Positions 8,285 to 16,950 of a stretch of 64,000 bases of DNA are shown here, piece by piece. The notes beneath the pieces are model-generated. The model was not told the origin of the DNA, did not search any database, and saw only the letters and a list, made by a program, of their open reading frames with translations. How positions within the stretch are numbered: the first letter of the stretch is position 1; the number at the start of each line of letters is the position of its first letter. This DNA is from Wukongibacter sp050859025 (GTDB lineage Bacteria; Bacillota; Clostridia; Peptostreptococcales; Caminicellaceae). The stretch covers positions 2,604,001 through 2,668,000 of the forward strand of contig NZ_CP138200.1 of NCBI RefSeq assembly GCF_050859025.1, read 5' to 3'. The position numbers and the translations under genes are program-made.

Positions 8285-9148
8285 CTGTATACAATAGGGC
8301 AATTCTCTAGGATAGGGATGGTTTCATCATCGGCATTAAGATTTTATGATGAGATAGGCTTACTCAAGCCATGTTCGATTGATAGCTGGAATGGATACAG
8401 GTATTATTCAGAAGAACAAGTAGGTGACATTTTATTTATATCTGAAATGAGAGAATATGGATTTTCACTTGAAGAAATTAAAGCTTTGATGAATGATAAC
8501 AATATTGTAGAAAGATTCTTGAGAGAAAAATATGACAAGCTATTCTGGGAAGAACAGAAAATCACTTATATTAGGAGAAAATTAAAAATGAGGATTAATA
8601 ATCTGAAAGGTGAAGGTGATTTTATGAACAAAGCTAATCAAGAGAAAATGGAAGTTAAGGTAGCAAATAAAGAAGAGGATATTAAAGCTGTAGGTATTTC
8701 TGTATTAGTGCCTAAATGGCCACCTGAGAACCCAAGTATTTTTGGTGATCTTTGGACACGATATTGGGATGAAAATATAAGTGAAAAGGTTCCAAATAAA
8801 AAATACCCATCTGTTAGATATGGTATACTTAGCTTTAATGAGGGCTCAATATATTACATAGTAGCTGATGAAGTGACATCATATGATAATATACCTGATG
8901 GATTCACCAAGTTTGATATTCCAAAAGGAAAATATGCAGTATGTACATTTAATGGAAATACCTTTGATGAACTAGTTAACAATTCACTGCAAAAAGCAAA
9001 CGACCATCTTCTTACTACATGGCTTCCAAGTACTGACTACAAACATGCAGGGACTTTTTCAGTAGAAGTATATGATGATAGAAGTAAGAAAAAGGAATAT
9101 CCTGAGATGGATATTTATCAACCAATTATAGAAGCAGAAAGTGTTTAA
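8285..9148 (+). CDS. MerR-family regulator with GyrI-like effector-binding domain
   Basis: The N-terminal residues (YTIGQFSRIGMVSSSALRFYDEIGLLKP) form the MerR winged helix; a coiled coil follows to about residue 110; the C-terminal half resembles the GyrI/AraC_E_bind small-molecule pocket, as in BmrR-type drug sensors. GTG 8276 is inside the AAGGAG ribosome site (8271-8276), so it is not the start. The codon at the expected family start, 8 bp downstream of that site, is CTG 8285; ATT 8282 is the other option. The protein is then about 287 residues. No transporter gene is adjacent, so its target beyond its own promoter is unknown. Confidence 0.85.
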   Translation: MYTIGQFSRIGMVSSSALRFYDEIGLLKPCSIDSWNGYRYYSEEQVGDILFISEMREYGFSLEEIKALMNDNNIVERFLREKYDKLFWEEQKITYIRRKLKMRINNLKGEGDFMNKANQEKMEVKVANKEEDIKAVGISVLVPKWPPENPSIFGDLWTRYWDENISEKVPNKKYPSVRYGILSFNEGSIYYIVADEVTSYDNIPDGFTKFDIPKGKYAVCTFNGNTFDELVNNSLQKANDHLLTTWLPSTDYKHAGTFSVEVYDDRSKKKEYPEMDIYQPIIEAESV

Positions 9149-9206
9149 TTGGAAGATATTTAGGCTTGTCAATAGCCTGGATAATTTTTATATTATGTAA
9201 TCATAG

Positions 9207-9240
9207 AGGAGGATTCTTTAAAATAGAGAATCCTCCTTTA
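9207..9240 (+). terminator. Intrinsic terminator after merR
   Basis: AGGAGGATTCT (9207-9217) pairs perfectly with AGAATCCTCCT (9227-9237) over a 9-base loop, followed by TTTA. It lies 59 bp after the merR stop. Confidence 0.75.
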
Positions 9241-9438
9241 TATATGTCCAATTTGATAGACTCAATTTTTAAAATAGAACTTGAAAATTAACTACTTTAT
9301 CAAAGCAACCACAAGAAACTTCTAGAAATGAACTTCTGTAATATTTCATAATAGAAATTCTATATCATACTTCATGCCTATAGAAAATATTGTTAAGTAA
9401 AGAGTTTATTATGAAATTAGAATATTAGGAGGTCTGGT

Positions 9439-9902
9439 ATGGAAAGTTCATAAAACGGAATAAAGTCACGAGAAGTATTCAAATATTTTGTTAAATTAAT
9501 AGAAATACCTAGATGTTCAGGAAATGAGAAAAAAGTTAGTGATTTTCTTTTTTTAGGTTAATACCTTTTGGAGTACAAACAATGAGTTATGATATTGAGG
9601 GATTAGTGGAAAGTTCAAGTAATATTGGAGTGCTTACAACAAAAGAAGACGAAATGTATTTGAGAGTGCTGTAAGAAGCTCTGTCAGAAGTTTACAAAAC
9701 AATGTATAATGAAGATATTAAAGTAGAAGCTATTCATGCTGGATTAGAAACAGGAATATTGAGAGAAAAGCTTGGAGAAATAGATATAGTTTCTATTGGT
9801 TCCAACATTTACGATGTTCATACACCTGATGAGCATTTTAGTATTTCTTCAACGGTTAGAACGATTGAATTTTTAGCTGAAGTACTAAGGCAAATAAGAT
9901 AA
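9439..9902 (+). pseudogene. pepD: Remnant of aminoacyl-histidine dipeptidase (pepD, M20 family)
   Basis: The first part (ATG 9439 after AGGAGG) reads MESS, stop, then GIKSREVFKYFVKLIEIPRCSGNEKKVSDF, the N-terminus of PepD-like M20 dipeptidases. A frameshift and a further fragment (SYDIEGLVESSSNIGVLTTKEDEMYLRV) follow, and 9702-9902 encodes the family C-terminus (AIHAGLETGILREKLG, YDVHTPDEHFSI). Intact enzymes are near 480 residues; here stops, frameshifts and a large internal deletion leave under 160 codons. The gene is dead. The remaining 66-codon open frame at 9702 should not be read as a real protein. Confidence 0.8.
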
Positions 9903-10237
9903 AAGGATTTATACAAATCTGTAATAAGATTATTAAAAACTTACGACTGATGCGATTCTATCTTATTTAATTAAAATTGAAGCAATTTATTAAGCATTAT
10001 TTTTATAGTAATGAACGATAGATTTTCTCTTTTGCATTGCGATATTTCTATTATATTGATATTATATTAGCATGTAACCTTTAGTAATAAGTTAGAAGCT
10101 ATATGAGTAAATCAGTAGAAGATAATATTTTTTGGATAGTGAGATTGTTTAAGGGGGATATTGTATAGAATAAATAGTTAATATATTGATTGTATACATA
10201 ATAAGATGTATTGTTAAGAGAAAGAAAGGAAGTTAAT
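9903..10237. other. Intergenic region
   Basis: AT-rich spacer between the pepD remnant and the exonuclease gene. I see no coding frame, hairpin terminator or clear promoter beyond the AAAGGAAG ribosome site close to 10238. Confidence 0.4.
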
Positions 10238-10804
10238 ATGAATTATATAGTATTAGATACTGAATTTAATCAACCCTCACCCCAATTATTTAATCCAAAA
10301 ACAAAATTCAGGCCTAATAAAATATGTCCCTTCGAATTAATTGAGATTGGTGCTGTGAAGCTAAATGAAAAGTTAAAACAAATAGACACTTTCAAGATAT
10401 TTATAAAACCAGTAATTTATTATAGTCTATGCCCAATAATTAAAAGAAAGACAAAAATTTCATCAAAGGATTTAAAAAATGGACTTCCATTTGAAATTGC
10501 TGTAAAGAACTTTAGAACATGGATTGGTGATGAAGATTATATATTATCCGTGTGGTCAAACCATGATATTATAGAATTAAAACGTAACTGCAATTATCAT
10601 AATTTAGATGATAAGTGGCTGAATAACTATTTAGATGTTCAAGCTGAGGCAGGAATATATTTTGATTTACCTAAGGGACAACAAATAGGATTAAAAAATG
10701 CCATAAAGAAGCTTAAGGTTGAAGTAGATATGAAGTTTCATAGAGCTTTAAATGATGCTATTTATACAGCCGAAGTGTTTAAAATTATTAGAGAAGATAA
10801 ATAA
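10238..10804 (+). CDS. DEDDh-type 3'-5' exonuclease
   Basis: A 188-residue protein of the RNase T / DNA polymerase III epsilon fold. Motif I is VLDTEFN at the N-terminus, motif II lies in SVWSNHDI, and motif III HRALNDA supplies the His and last Asp of the DEDDh set. The layout resembles KapD/ERI-1-like single-domain exonucleases rather than the polymerase subunit. A TTG frame start at 10211 exists, but AAAGGAAG just upstream of ATG 10238 fixes the start. No partner gene is adjacent; substrate (RNA or DNA) is undetermined. Confidence 0.8.
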   Translation: MNYIVLDTEFNQPSPQLFNPKTKFRPNKICPFELIEIGAVKLNEKLKQIDTFKIFIKPVIYYSLCPIIKRKTKISSKDLKNGLPFEIAVKNFRTWIGDEDYILSVWSNHDIIELKRNCNYHNLDDKWLNNYLDVQAEAGIYFDLPKGQQIGLKNAIKKLKVEVDMKFHRALNDAIYTAEVFKIIREDK

Positions 10805-10891
10805 TTAATATAGAAGAAAATTTAAAGATAATAAACTTTAAGGCTGATACGTTTTAGGTTTAGGTGTATTGCAAAGTAAAGGGGAGCTGTA

Positions 10892-10957
10892 ATGAATAAA
10901 GTAGCCATTATTTCAGATATTTATGGAACCCGTATTTGGTGGAAAATTATTTTTTGA
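10892..10957 (+). pseudogene. Remnant of a calcineurin-like phosphoesterase N-terminus
   Basis: After a good ribosome site (GGGGAG) ATG 10892 encodes MNKVAIISDIYG and then diverges to a stop after 21 codons. Family members such as YfcE-type phosphodiesterases begin KVAIISDIHGN, where the Asp and His bind metal; here His is Tyr and everything after the first motif is missing. It is best read as a gene stub left by a deletion whose other edge is the start of the next small gene. Confidence 0.5.
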
Positions 10958-10980
10958 AGCATGAAGATGGAGGAGTAAAT

Positions 10981-11190
10981 ATGAAATGGTATGCAGTTGC
11001 AGTATACAATATGATAGATGATGAGAACGAAGTAAAGATTGTAAATGCCAAAAATGAAATTGATGCTATGATTATTGCTGTACAAGGTCAGAAATCATGT
11101 GAAATAAGTGTTAACACCATAGATGAGTTACAGCAATATTATCTTGATTTGGATTTTTCGGTATCAAAACCTGTAGAGGTTAAAAAATAG
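10981..11190 (+). CDS. Small uncharacterised protein (69 aa)
   Basis: ATG 10981 follows GGAGG by 7 bp and opens a 69-codon frame beginning MKWYAVAVYNMIDDENEV. The frame is open further upstream to a GTG at 10936, but that start has no ribosome site. The product is acidic and soluble, with an alternating beta/alpha pattern (WYAVAVYN, EVKIVNA, EIDAMIIAV). I do not recognise the family. It stands amid several broken genes and might itself be a remnant, though its ribosome site and composition look functional. Confidence 0.55.
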   Translation: MKWYAVAVYNMIDDENEVKIVNAKNEIDAMIIAVQGQKSCEISVNTIDELQQYYLDLDFSVSKPVEVKK

Positions 11191-11403
11191 AAAGACATAT
11201 GAAGTCAGATATCCTTGGAGTATAAAGATGAATGCACAATAAATTAGGTAAAGATTTTTTTAATATAGTGGATAAATAGGATGAGAAATCTAAGTATGAT
11301 GAAAAGCATTCAGAGCTACCTAAAGAAGCTTATACGAGAAAGGTTGAGGAATTAGTAATTAAAATGTGCATGGGGAATAAGCAATGGAATTAAAGTAATG
11401 GAG
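11191..11403. other. Intergenic region with coding-like debris
   Basis: Contains a short frame reading MHNKLGKDFFNIVDK then, after a stop, DEKSKYDEKHSELPKEAYTRKVEELVIKM, which looks like decayed coding sequence of unknown family. No intact gene. Confidence 0.35.
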
Positions 11404-11618
11404 AGATGGAGTGAACTGTTTCTAATAATTCCTTGTTCTATTTTACTTATTTTAACATTGTTTTTAATACCTAAGATGAACTATAGGAACCTTTTACTAA
11501 TAATAGGTTTCAAGCTGAAACTTGGCTGTATTTTACATTTCCATTCCAAGTAATTTTACCAATTATTATATGGATATTTGCTGAAATGCGAAAGAAAAAA
11601 ATATCTGTAGAGAAATGA
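11404..11618 (+). pseudogene. Remnant of a gerAB-type spore germination permease
   Basis: Two stretches in different frames match the intact GerAB of this window (15591-16679). The first, RWSELFLIIPCSILLILTLFLIPKMN, corresponds to RLAEFFTPFIIIFIFTIILLLIPHMN; the second (11508-11618), YFTFPFQVILPIIIWIFAE, corresponds to the last transmembrane segment YYKFPFQVIFPIIILIIAE and ends at a normal stop. More than half the gene is missing. It marks a lost germinant-receptor locus. Confidence 0.65.
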
Positions 11619-11735
11619 ATCAGATCAAGATGTTAGTAAATGTATATTTTAATTAAGCCTTAGACTAGAAGCATATAAAATAGCTATTTTTATAGATTGA
11701 TTTATAGCTTAGTCAGAGAAAATTACTAATTTTGT

Positions 11736-11771
11736 AGCATGTGAGGATATTTATTCTTAACATGCTTTTTG
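11736..11771 (+). terminator. Intrinsic terminator upstream of threonine synthase
   Basis: AGCATGT (11736-11742) pairs with ACATGCT (11760-11766) and is followed by TTTTTG. It probably belongs to the decayed upstream unit and insulates the next gene, whose likely -10 TATAAT lies near 11875. Confidence 0.5.
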
Positions 11772-11946
11772 TTTTACAAAGCTGTAAATGTCTGTGATTT
11801 CTACTATTTCTAAAGACTATTGAAAATAACATTGTTTAGACTGAAAAGAGTTTTTATAGGCTCTCCTAGGATGATATAATAAAGCAGTAGATAGAAAAGG
11901 TAATGGTATATAGATAAAATAAGAAAAAAATATGGGGGAGTAAGTA

Positions 11947-13155
11947 ATGAAAAATATAAAATTGTTTTGTACAAAATGTAATAAAGGTTTTCCAGCAGAT
12001 CAGATTCACATTATTTGTGATGAGTGTAATGAGGCTTTAGAGTTAGAGTCAGTACAGCAGGGAAAAATCTGTGAGGGAAATCTACTTGAGCAAAGTATAA
12101 TGCAAAGATATAAGGAGTTTTTTCCATCCTTAGATATAGATAAAGAAGTTTCTCTTGGAGAAGGATTTACTCCTTTAGTAGAATCAAAAAGACTTGCAGA
12201 TAAATTAGGAGTAAAGAAGTTGTATTTCAAAAATGAAACTCAAAATCCTACTTGGTCCTTTAAGGATAGAGGTACTTTAACAGGGGTTTTACATGCAATG
12301 AAGCTTGGATATAAAAAAATAGGAACTGTATCGACGGGGAATATGGCAGTATCTGTAGCCGCATATGGAAGTAAAGCCAATCTAGAGACTTTTATATTTG
12401 TAAATAGGACTATGGCATCTGAAAAATTAAATCCTATAGCGATTTATGGACCACATCTTATAAAAGTAGAAGGGGATTATGGAAATCTGTACTTTGAGAG
12501 TTTAAGAATAGGAAAAGAAAATGATATTTATTTTATCAACTCAGATGTTCCATTTAGAGTTGAAGGATACAAAACTTTAGCCTATGAAATCTGCGAGCAA
12601 CTTAACTTTGAGATTCCAGATTATGTAGTGGTGCCAACCAGTGCCGGTGGGAATATAAGAGGAATAGAAAAAGGGTTTGAGGAATTCAAAAATAGTGGTT
12701 ATATAAATAAAGCTCCAAAGATGATTTGTGCTCAAGCAAGTGGATGCTCTCCAATTGATAGAGCATATCATAATAATGAAGAAAACATATCACGATTTGA
12801 AAATCCTAAAACCATTGCTCATGCTATAGAGAATCCATTTCCACCAAGTGGAAATCAAGTGCTAAGAAAACTAAGGGAAAAGGGAGGAGTATTTGTATCT
12901 GTTTCAGATGCAGAAATAGTAACAGCACAGGCTATGCTAGCGAGAGAAGGAATATTTGCACAGCCTGCTTCAGCAGTACCTTTAGCAGCTATAAAAAAAT
13001 TGAGAGAAGAAAATAAATTAAGTGGTGATGAAAAAATTGCTTGTGTCGTAACTGGAAGCGGACTCAAATATACTGCTGCATTTGAAAAACATAATCTAAA
13101 AGCTGGAGATTGCAAATTGGAAGAACTGGGAAGTTTTATTGCCGAAAATTATTAA
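11947..13155 (+). CDS. thrC: Threonine synthase-like PLP enzyme
   Basis: A 402-residue fold-type II PLP enzyme. Residues 1-30 form a small zinc ribbon (C8, C11, C24, C27) seen in the threonine synthase subgroup common in archaea and Firmicutes; the PLP lysine is K106 in NPTWSFKDRG, the phosphate loop is PTSAGGN and the C-terminal VTGSGLK fits the family. It converts O-phosphohomoserine to threonine. ATG 11947 has GGGGGAG upstream. The neighbouring RidA gene starts 19 bp downstream, a sensible pairing because PLP enzymes of this fold release reactive enamines. A related lyase activity cannot be excluded. Confidence 0.82.
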   Translation: MKNIKLFCTKCNKGFPADQIHIICDECNEALELESVQQGKICEGNLLEQSIMQRYKEFFPSLDIDKEVSLGEGFTPLVESKRLADKLGVKKLYFKNETQNPTWSFKDRGTLTGVLHAMKLGYKKIGTVSTGNMAVSVAAYGSKANLETFIFVNRTMASEKLNPIAIYGPHLIKVEGDYGNLYFESLRIGKENDIYFINSDVPFRVEGYKTLAYEICEQLNFEIPDYVVVPTSAGGNIRGIEKGFEEFKNSGYINKAPKMICAQASGCSPIDRAYHNNEENISRFENPKTIAHAIENPFPPSGNQVLRKLREKGGVFVSVSDAEIVTAQAMLAREGIFAQPASAVPLAAIKKLREENKLSGDEKIACVVTGSGLKYTAAFEKHNLKAGDCKLEELGSFIAENY

Positions 13156-13174
13156 ACTCTAGGGGGATCAAGAT

Positions 13175-13651
13175 ATGATTATTGAGAAAAGATTAAATGA
13201 GCTAAATATAAAGTTGCCGAAATGTCCAAAACCTGCTGCAATATATGTACCAGTAGTTCTATCAGATAAATTCATATTTGTATCTGGTCAAACTCCTAAG
13301 GATGGAAATACATTGCTTTATAGGGGTAAGCTAGGAAAAGATCTAACTATAGAAGAGGGATATGAGGCTTCAAGAGTATGTGCGCTTAGATGTATCAGTG
13401 CATTAAAATCTGTAGTAGCTGATTTAGATGATATTGAAGGAATCCTTAAGCTAACCGGATATGTGAACAGCTGTGATAATTTTTATAGTCAATCACAGGT
13501 AATTAATGGAGCATCGGAGATAATTGAAGAAATATTTGGAGATAAAGGAAAGCATGCAAGGGTTGCTGTGGGAGTAAATACATTACCTGGTAATGCAGCC
13601 GTAGAAATAGAGCTTATAGCCAAGGTTAAGGAAGTATCTACTAAAGAGTGA
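13175..13651 (+). CDS. RidA/YjgF-family enamine deaminase
   Basis: A 158-residue protein, longer than classic RidA (about 125), resembling the YjgF subgroup that begins with IEKRLNELNIKLPKCPKPAA and FVSGQTP. The key Arg lies in HARVAVGVNTLPG near the C-terminus. RidA proteins hydrolyse 2-aminoacrylate-type enamine/imine intermediates. The gene is 19 bp after thrC with an AGGGGGA ribosome site, so it is likely co-transcribed, and it may protect the cell from side products of that enzyme. A terminator follows at 13664-13701. Confidence 0.85.
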   Translation: MIIEKRLNELNIKLPKCPKPAAIYVPVVLSDKFIFVSGQTPKDGNTLLYRGKLGKDLTIEEGYEASRVCALRCISALKSVVADLDDIEGILKLTGYVNSCDNFYSQSQVINGASEIIEEIFGDKGKHARVAVGVNTLPGNAAVEIELIAKVKEVSTKE

Positions 13652-13663
13652 TGTAAAACTATA

Positions 13664-13701
13664 AAAAAGTGAGTAGAATGAATAATTTTACTCATTTTTT
13701 T
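13664..13701 (+). terminator. Intrinsic terminator after the thrC-ridA operon
   Basis: AAAAAGTGAGTA pairs with TTACTCATTTTT (with a G-U pair), ending in a run of seven T. It lies 12 bp after the RidA stop. Confidence 0.65.
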
Positions 13702-14012
13702 AAGTTAACCTGTCTAGCTAGTTCCTAATAGAGGAGAGCGATGATATTTTTTTTTGTTCATGAAATGAACCTGCTTTTTATATATTTTAAAGGTTAAGAC
13801 AGAGGGTATAGAACTATATAAATTTATACATCCTAGAAATAAAACTATATTGTAAGAAGAAATTGTGATAAATATTACCGTTAACACGCTAAAGTCATAG
13901 TGATATAATTATTGTTGACAGAGAGTTAAGTATAGACTATTGAGTAATATCTACTACAAAAAGAAGATTTCTATACTCAGCATGTAAGAAATAATACAGA
14001 CAGGTGGTTATT
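13702..14012. other. Intergenic region carrying the ecsC promoter
   Basis: No coding frame. Holds a sigma-A-type promoter (listed at 13881-13909) and otherwise AT-rich spacer. Confidence 0.45.
13881..13909 (+). promoter_or_regulatory. Promoter for the EcsC-family gene
   Basis: TTAACA and TATAAT are separated by exactly 17 bp, about 100 bp before the gene start. A second TTGACA at 13915-13920 has no convincing -10 partner. Confidence 0.55.
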
Positions 14013-14732
14013 ATGAATCATTACAATGAAATAGCTGTGAAAGAACTTAATAAATGGAAAAAGAGGATGAGAAAGAAACCATCTTTAGTTGGAAGTGTAT
14101 CAAAGGGTATTCAAAATAGGATTAATGAGATATTACCAGAAAAATATCATGAAATTGTAACCGCAGCTATAAAAAACATGACTAAGGCAGTTCTATTTGG
14201 GTCTAAATATATTACTAAGACTCCCTATAGGGCTTTATCACTGAGAGAAAGAGAAAAATTAGTTGCTAAAAAAGTTAAGCTTTATAAGACTACTGCTCTT
14301 ATAGAAGGTGCAGGAACTGGTGCTGGAGGAATAGTGTTAGGTCTGACTGATTTACCCTTGCTTTTAGGCATTAAAATTAAATTGCTTTATGATATTGCAG
14401 CTATATATGGGTTTGATGTTAATGATTATAAAGAAAGAATTTATATACTAAATATATTCCAACTTGCTTTTTCGAGTAAAAGCAATGTCAATAAGGTATT
14501 TGCTAAAATGGAAAACATTGAAGAATACTTTGATACATTACCCGATGATATTAATTCCTTCGATTGGAGAACCTTTCAGCAGGAGTATAGGGATTATATA
14601 GATTTTGCAAAGCTTCTACAGATGGTTCCTGGAATAGGAGCTTTTGTAGGGGCATATGTTAATGCTAAACTTGTGAAAAAGCTTAGTAAAACTGCAGTTC
14701 AAGCTTATCGGATGAGATTATTGAATATTTAA
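14013..14732 (+). CDS. EcsC-family protein
   Basis: A 239-residue protein matching the EcsC family: a charged N-terminal part, then the glycine-rich AGTGAGGIVLGLTDLPLLLGIKIKLLYDIAAIYGF core and a C-terminal VPGIGAFVGAYVNAKLVKKL segment. EcsC was named from the Bacillus ecs operon, but its biochemical role is unknown; hydrophobic segments suggest membrane association. GTG 14004 lies inside the AGGTGG ribosome site, so ATG 14013 is the start. It is convergent with the DUF421 gene; no clear terminator is visible between them. Confidence 0.8.
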   Translation: MNHYNEIAVKELNKWKKRMRKKPSLVGSVSKGIQNRINEILPEKYHEIVTAAIKNMTKAVLFGSKYITKTPYRALSLREREKLVAKKVKLYKTTALIEGAGTGAGGIVLGLTDLPLLLGIKIKLLYDIAAIYGFDVNDYKERIYILNIFQLAFSSKSNVNKVFAKMENIEEYFDTLPDDINSFDWRTFQQEYRDYIDFAKLLQMVPGIGAFVGAYVNAKLVKKLSKTAVQAYRMRLLNI

Positions 14733-14828
14733 ATTAACTTGCTTATACAGTTTCTAGGGAAGGGAATATTAATAGCACTTAAATACTTGAAATTTGCTAT
14801 TTCTATTTTACTAGTTAGGTGAGTTAAA

Positions 14829-15554
14829 TTACCTTTTTATAGGAGGAATTATTATATTACTATCATCTTTTAAGGATATATGCAATTGTAGGCTGGAATT
14901 TAAAGAGGCGAAAAAAACTTTCTTGACATCATTAACTCCTTGCTCTGACAATTGTTGATATAACCATGCTTCATCCAAGTTGAAACTTTTCAATACATTT
15001 GAATAAATTGCTCCATCCATAATAAGAGGAAAAGCAATGGAAGAGGAAGTGCTCATAATTCCCATAGCTTCTAAGGTAACAGGATTTTTTGGAGTTTTTT
15101 TTAGAACACTCAGATTTCCAGTTGCTTCAATAATTGCTGTTTCAACATCCCTTATATCAAACACATCTTTTTCTCTAAGCATATGTAGTATATTATCTAT
15201 AGAATAGCGAATTTTTTTTAGATTTTTATTAATAAATTTTCCATCTTGTATAACAACTGTTGGTTCAAATGTTATTAATCTTCCGATTTTTCGATTAGAG
15301 ATTTTTAAATTTGCTACTAGACGTTGAAGTATGCCAATAACAATTATTGCTATAATAGTAGGTATTTGCTTAACATTAGGGTCTGCAATATCTGCCCCAG
15401 TAAGTGACCCTAAGGTAATAATAATTAAATAATCAAATACCGGCAATTCAGCTATTGCACGTTTACCCATAAATAATGTTACAAGTAATAATAAGGGTAG
15501 TATTGTAAATATTCTTACTAGAATAAGTGATATATCTTTTAGAATTTCAGTCAT
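14829..15554 (-). CDS. DUF421 (YetF/YrbG-type) membrane protein
   Basis: A 241-residue protein with about three N-terminal transmembrane helices (LVRIFTILPLLLLVTLFMGKRAIAEL, FDYLIIITLGSLTGADIA, QIPTIIAIIVIGILQRL) followed by a cytoplasmic DUF421 domain (GRLITFEPTVVIQDGKFINKNLKK, ending near PLIMDGAIYSNVL). Bacillus proteins of this family, including 2Duf, influence spore membrane properties and germination. It lies 36 bp downstream of a GerAB permease gene on the same strand, so both are likely one operon, supporting a spore or germination role. Start ATG has GGGAGAT upstream. Confidence 0.85.
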   Translation of the reverse strand: MTEILKDISLILVRIFTILPLLLLVTLFMGKRAIAELPVFDYLIIITLGSLTGADIADPNVKQIPTIIAIIVIGILQRLVANLKISNRKIGRLITFEPTVVIQDGKFINKNLKKIRYSIDNILHMLREKDVFDIRDVETAIIEATGNLSVLKKTPKNPVTLEAMGIMSTSSSIAFPLIMDGAIYSNVLKSFNLDEAWLYQQLSEQGVNDVKKVFFASLNSSLQLHISLKDDSNIIIPPIKR

Positions 15555-15590
15555 TATAATATCTCCCTGCGACTAATTATGTGTTATTTT

Positions 15591-16679
15591 TTATAGCCTT
15601 GATACTAAATTTTTTTTCGTTTCAGCAATAATTAAAATAATAATTGGAAAAATAACTTGGAATGGAAACTTATAGTATGGAGATACAGTAGAAGCAAATT
15701 CTAAGACCTCCATTGTACTATCATGTAGAAAAAGAGACAAATTACACATTAGTAAGGCAGTGGGGGTTACTATGAAACGATAATCAGTGCAATTTAAAAT
15801 TTTGGCAGTTCCTTTACATGCCGCTAATAAACATATGCTCATTTTAACAAATCCACCCAATATAAATATAGTAGCTGAAATTATTTCTAGTCTTTGAAAA
15901 AAAGTTCCAATGTTTATTCTAGTTGTAATAGAATAAGTAGGAAAATAAGAACTTAATGATGAATTTATGCCTAAAACAAGGAGAATTGTTAAACTAATAG
16001 AAAATAGAATGAATCCTCCTATCAGTAAGCCAGCTATGTAGATTTTATAAGGAGATTTTTTTGAATTAAAACCTGAAAAAAACATTGTAAGTATTACTGT
16101 TTCAGCAAAAGGAAATGCAAAGGAATAAAATGCTCCTTTTATAATGGGTTTGATACCATTACCTAACACCGGACTGATGTTATTTATATTCATATGAGGA
16201 ATTAGTAATAAGATAATTGTAAATATAAAAATTATAATGAAAGGTGTAAAAAATTCTGCCAATCTACCTAATAGTTCAATTCCTTTCTTTACTCCAAAGA
16301 TTCCTAGGACTATAATGGCTAATATTACTGTAAATTCAGGAGTTTCGGGAAAAGAAACTGAAGTTATAAATATGCCAAAATCCTTTGCTATTAATGTGCC
16401 TAGATGAAATGAAAACCAAATATATAATATAGATATTCCCGTACCAAAGAAATTTCCAAAACAAATAATAAGTATATCAAATAAATCTTTTCCATTGAAA
16501 ATATAATGCAAGCGTGCATATATAATTATCATGGGTAGAGCCATGAGTATAGATACAATATTAGCCAGCCATAAATCCTTTTTAGCATTTAATCCCATTA
16601 CTAATATTACCGATGTTCCCAGTAAAATTAGAACCATAAGAAATATTCCTTGCTTATCGGAGATAACTTCCTTTTTCAC
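15591..16679 (-). CDS. GerAB-type spore germination permease
   Basis: A 362-residue membrane protein of the GerAB/GrkB amino acid-permease-like family with about ten hydrophobic helices and the family segments GKDLFDILI, GVKKGIELLGRLAEFFTPFIII and the C-terminal YYKFPFQVIFPIIILIIAE. In intact receptors the B subunit binds the germinant and works with A and C subunits. No gerAA or gerAC is adjacent; instead a DUF421 gene follows. An upstream in-frame TTG (16692-16694) is part of the TTGGAGG ribosome site, so GTG at 16677-16679 is the likely start. A degraded second copy lies at 11404-11618. Confidence 0.87.
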   Translation of the reverse strand: MKKEVISDKQGIFLMVLILLGTSVILVMGLNAKKDLWLANIVSILMALPMIIIYARLHYIFNGKDLFDILIICFGNFFGTGISILYIWFSFHLGTLIAKDFGIFITSVSFPETPEFTVILAIIVLGIFGVKKGIELLGRLAEFFTPFIIIFIFTIILLLIPHMNINNISPVLGNGIKPIIKGAFYSFAFPFAETVILTMFFSGFNSKKSPYKIYIAGLLIGGFILFSISLTILLVLGINSSLSSYFPTYSITTRINIGTFFQRLEIISATIFILGGFVKMSICLLAACKGTAKILNCTDYRFIVTPTALLMCNLSLFLHDSTMEVLEFASTVSPYYKFPFQVIFPIIILIIAETKKNLVSRL

Positions 16680-16950
16680 TATTTTTTCCTCCAAAGTAGT
16701 ATGTAAATAATAATGCTAGTGAAGATTGTTGAATTAAATAAAATATTATATAGTTTGTCCATATAGAACAAATTTATATAATGATTTTTCTGAAATTATA
16801 AGTACAAGTAAAATCTAAGGTGTTAAAAATAAATTTTGGGGGGAAGAGTAAGGAATGGAATTGGAGTTAACCTTATATTGATTAGATTTTTCTTAGAGAA
16901 ATGATCTCAATAAAAAAAGCACATAGATTATACTATATGCTAAATATCGG

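Noticed and set aside
9702..9902. 66-codon frame as an independent small gene
   Set aside because: It is the C-terminus of a broken pepD gene; the N-terminal fragment is found at 9439 in another frame.
11620..11735. Possible riboswitch or T-box before threonine synthase
   Set aside because: An imperfect dyad is present, but I could not find the T-box GGTGG bulge sequence or any known riboswitch core.
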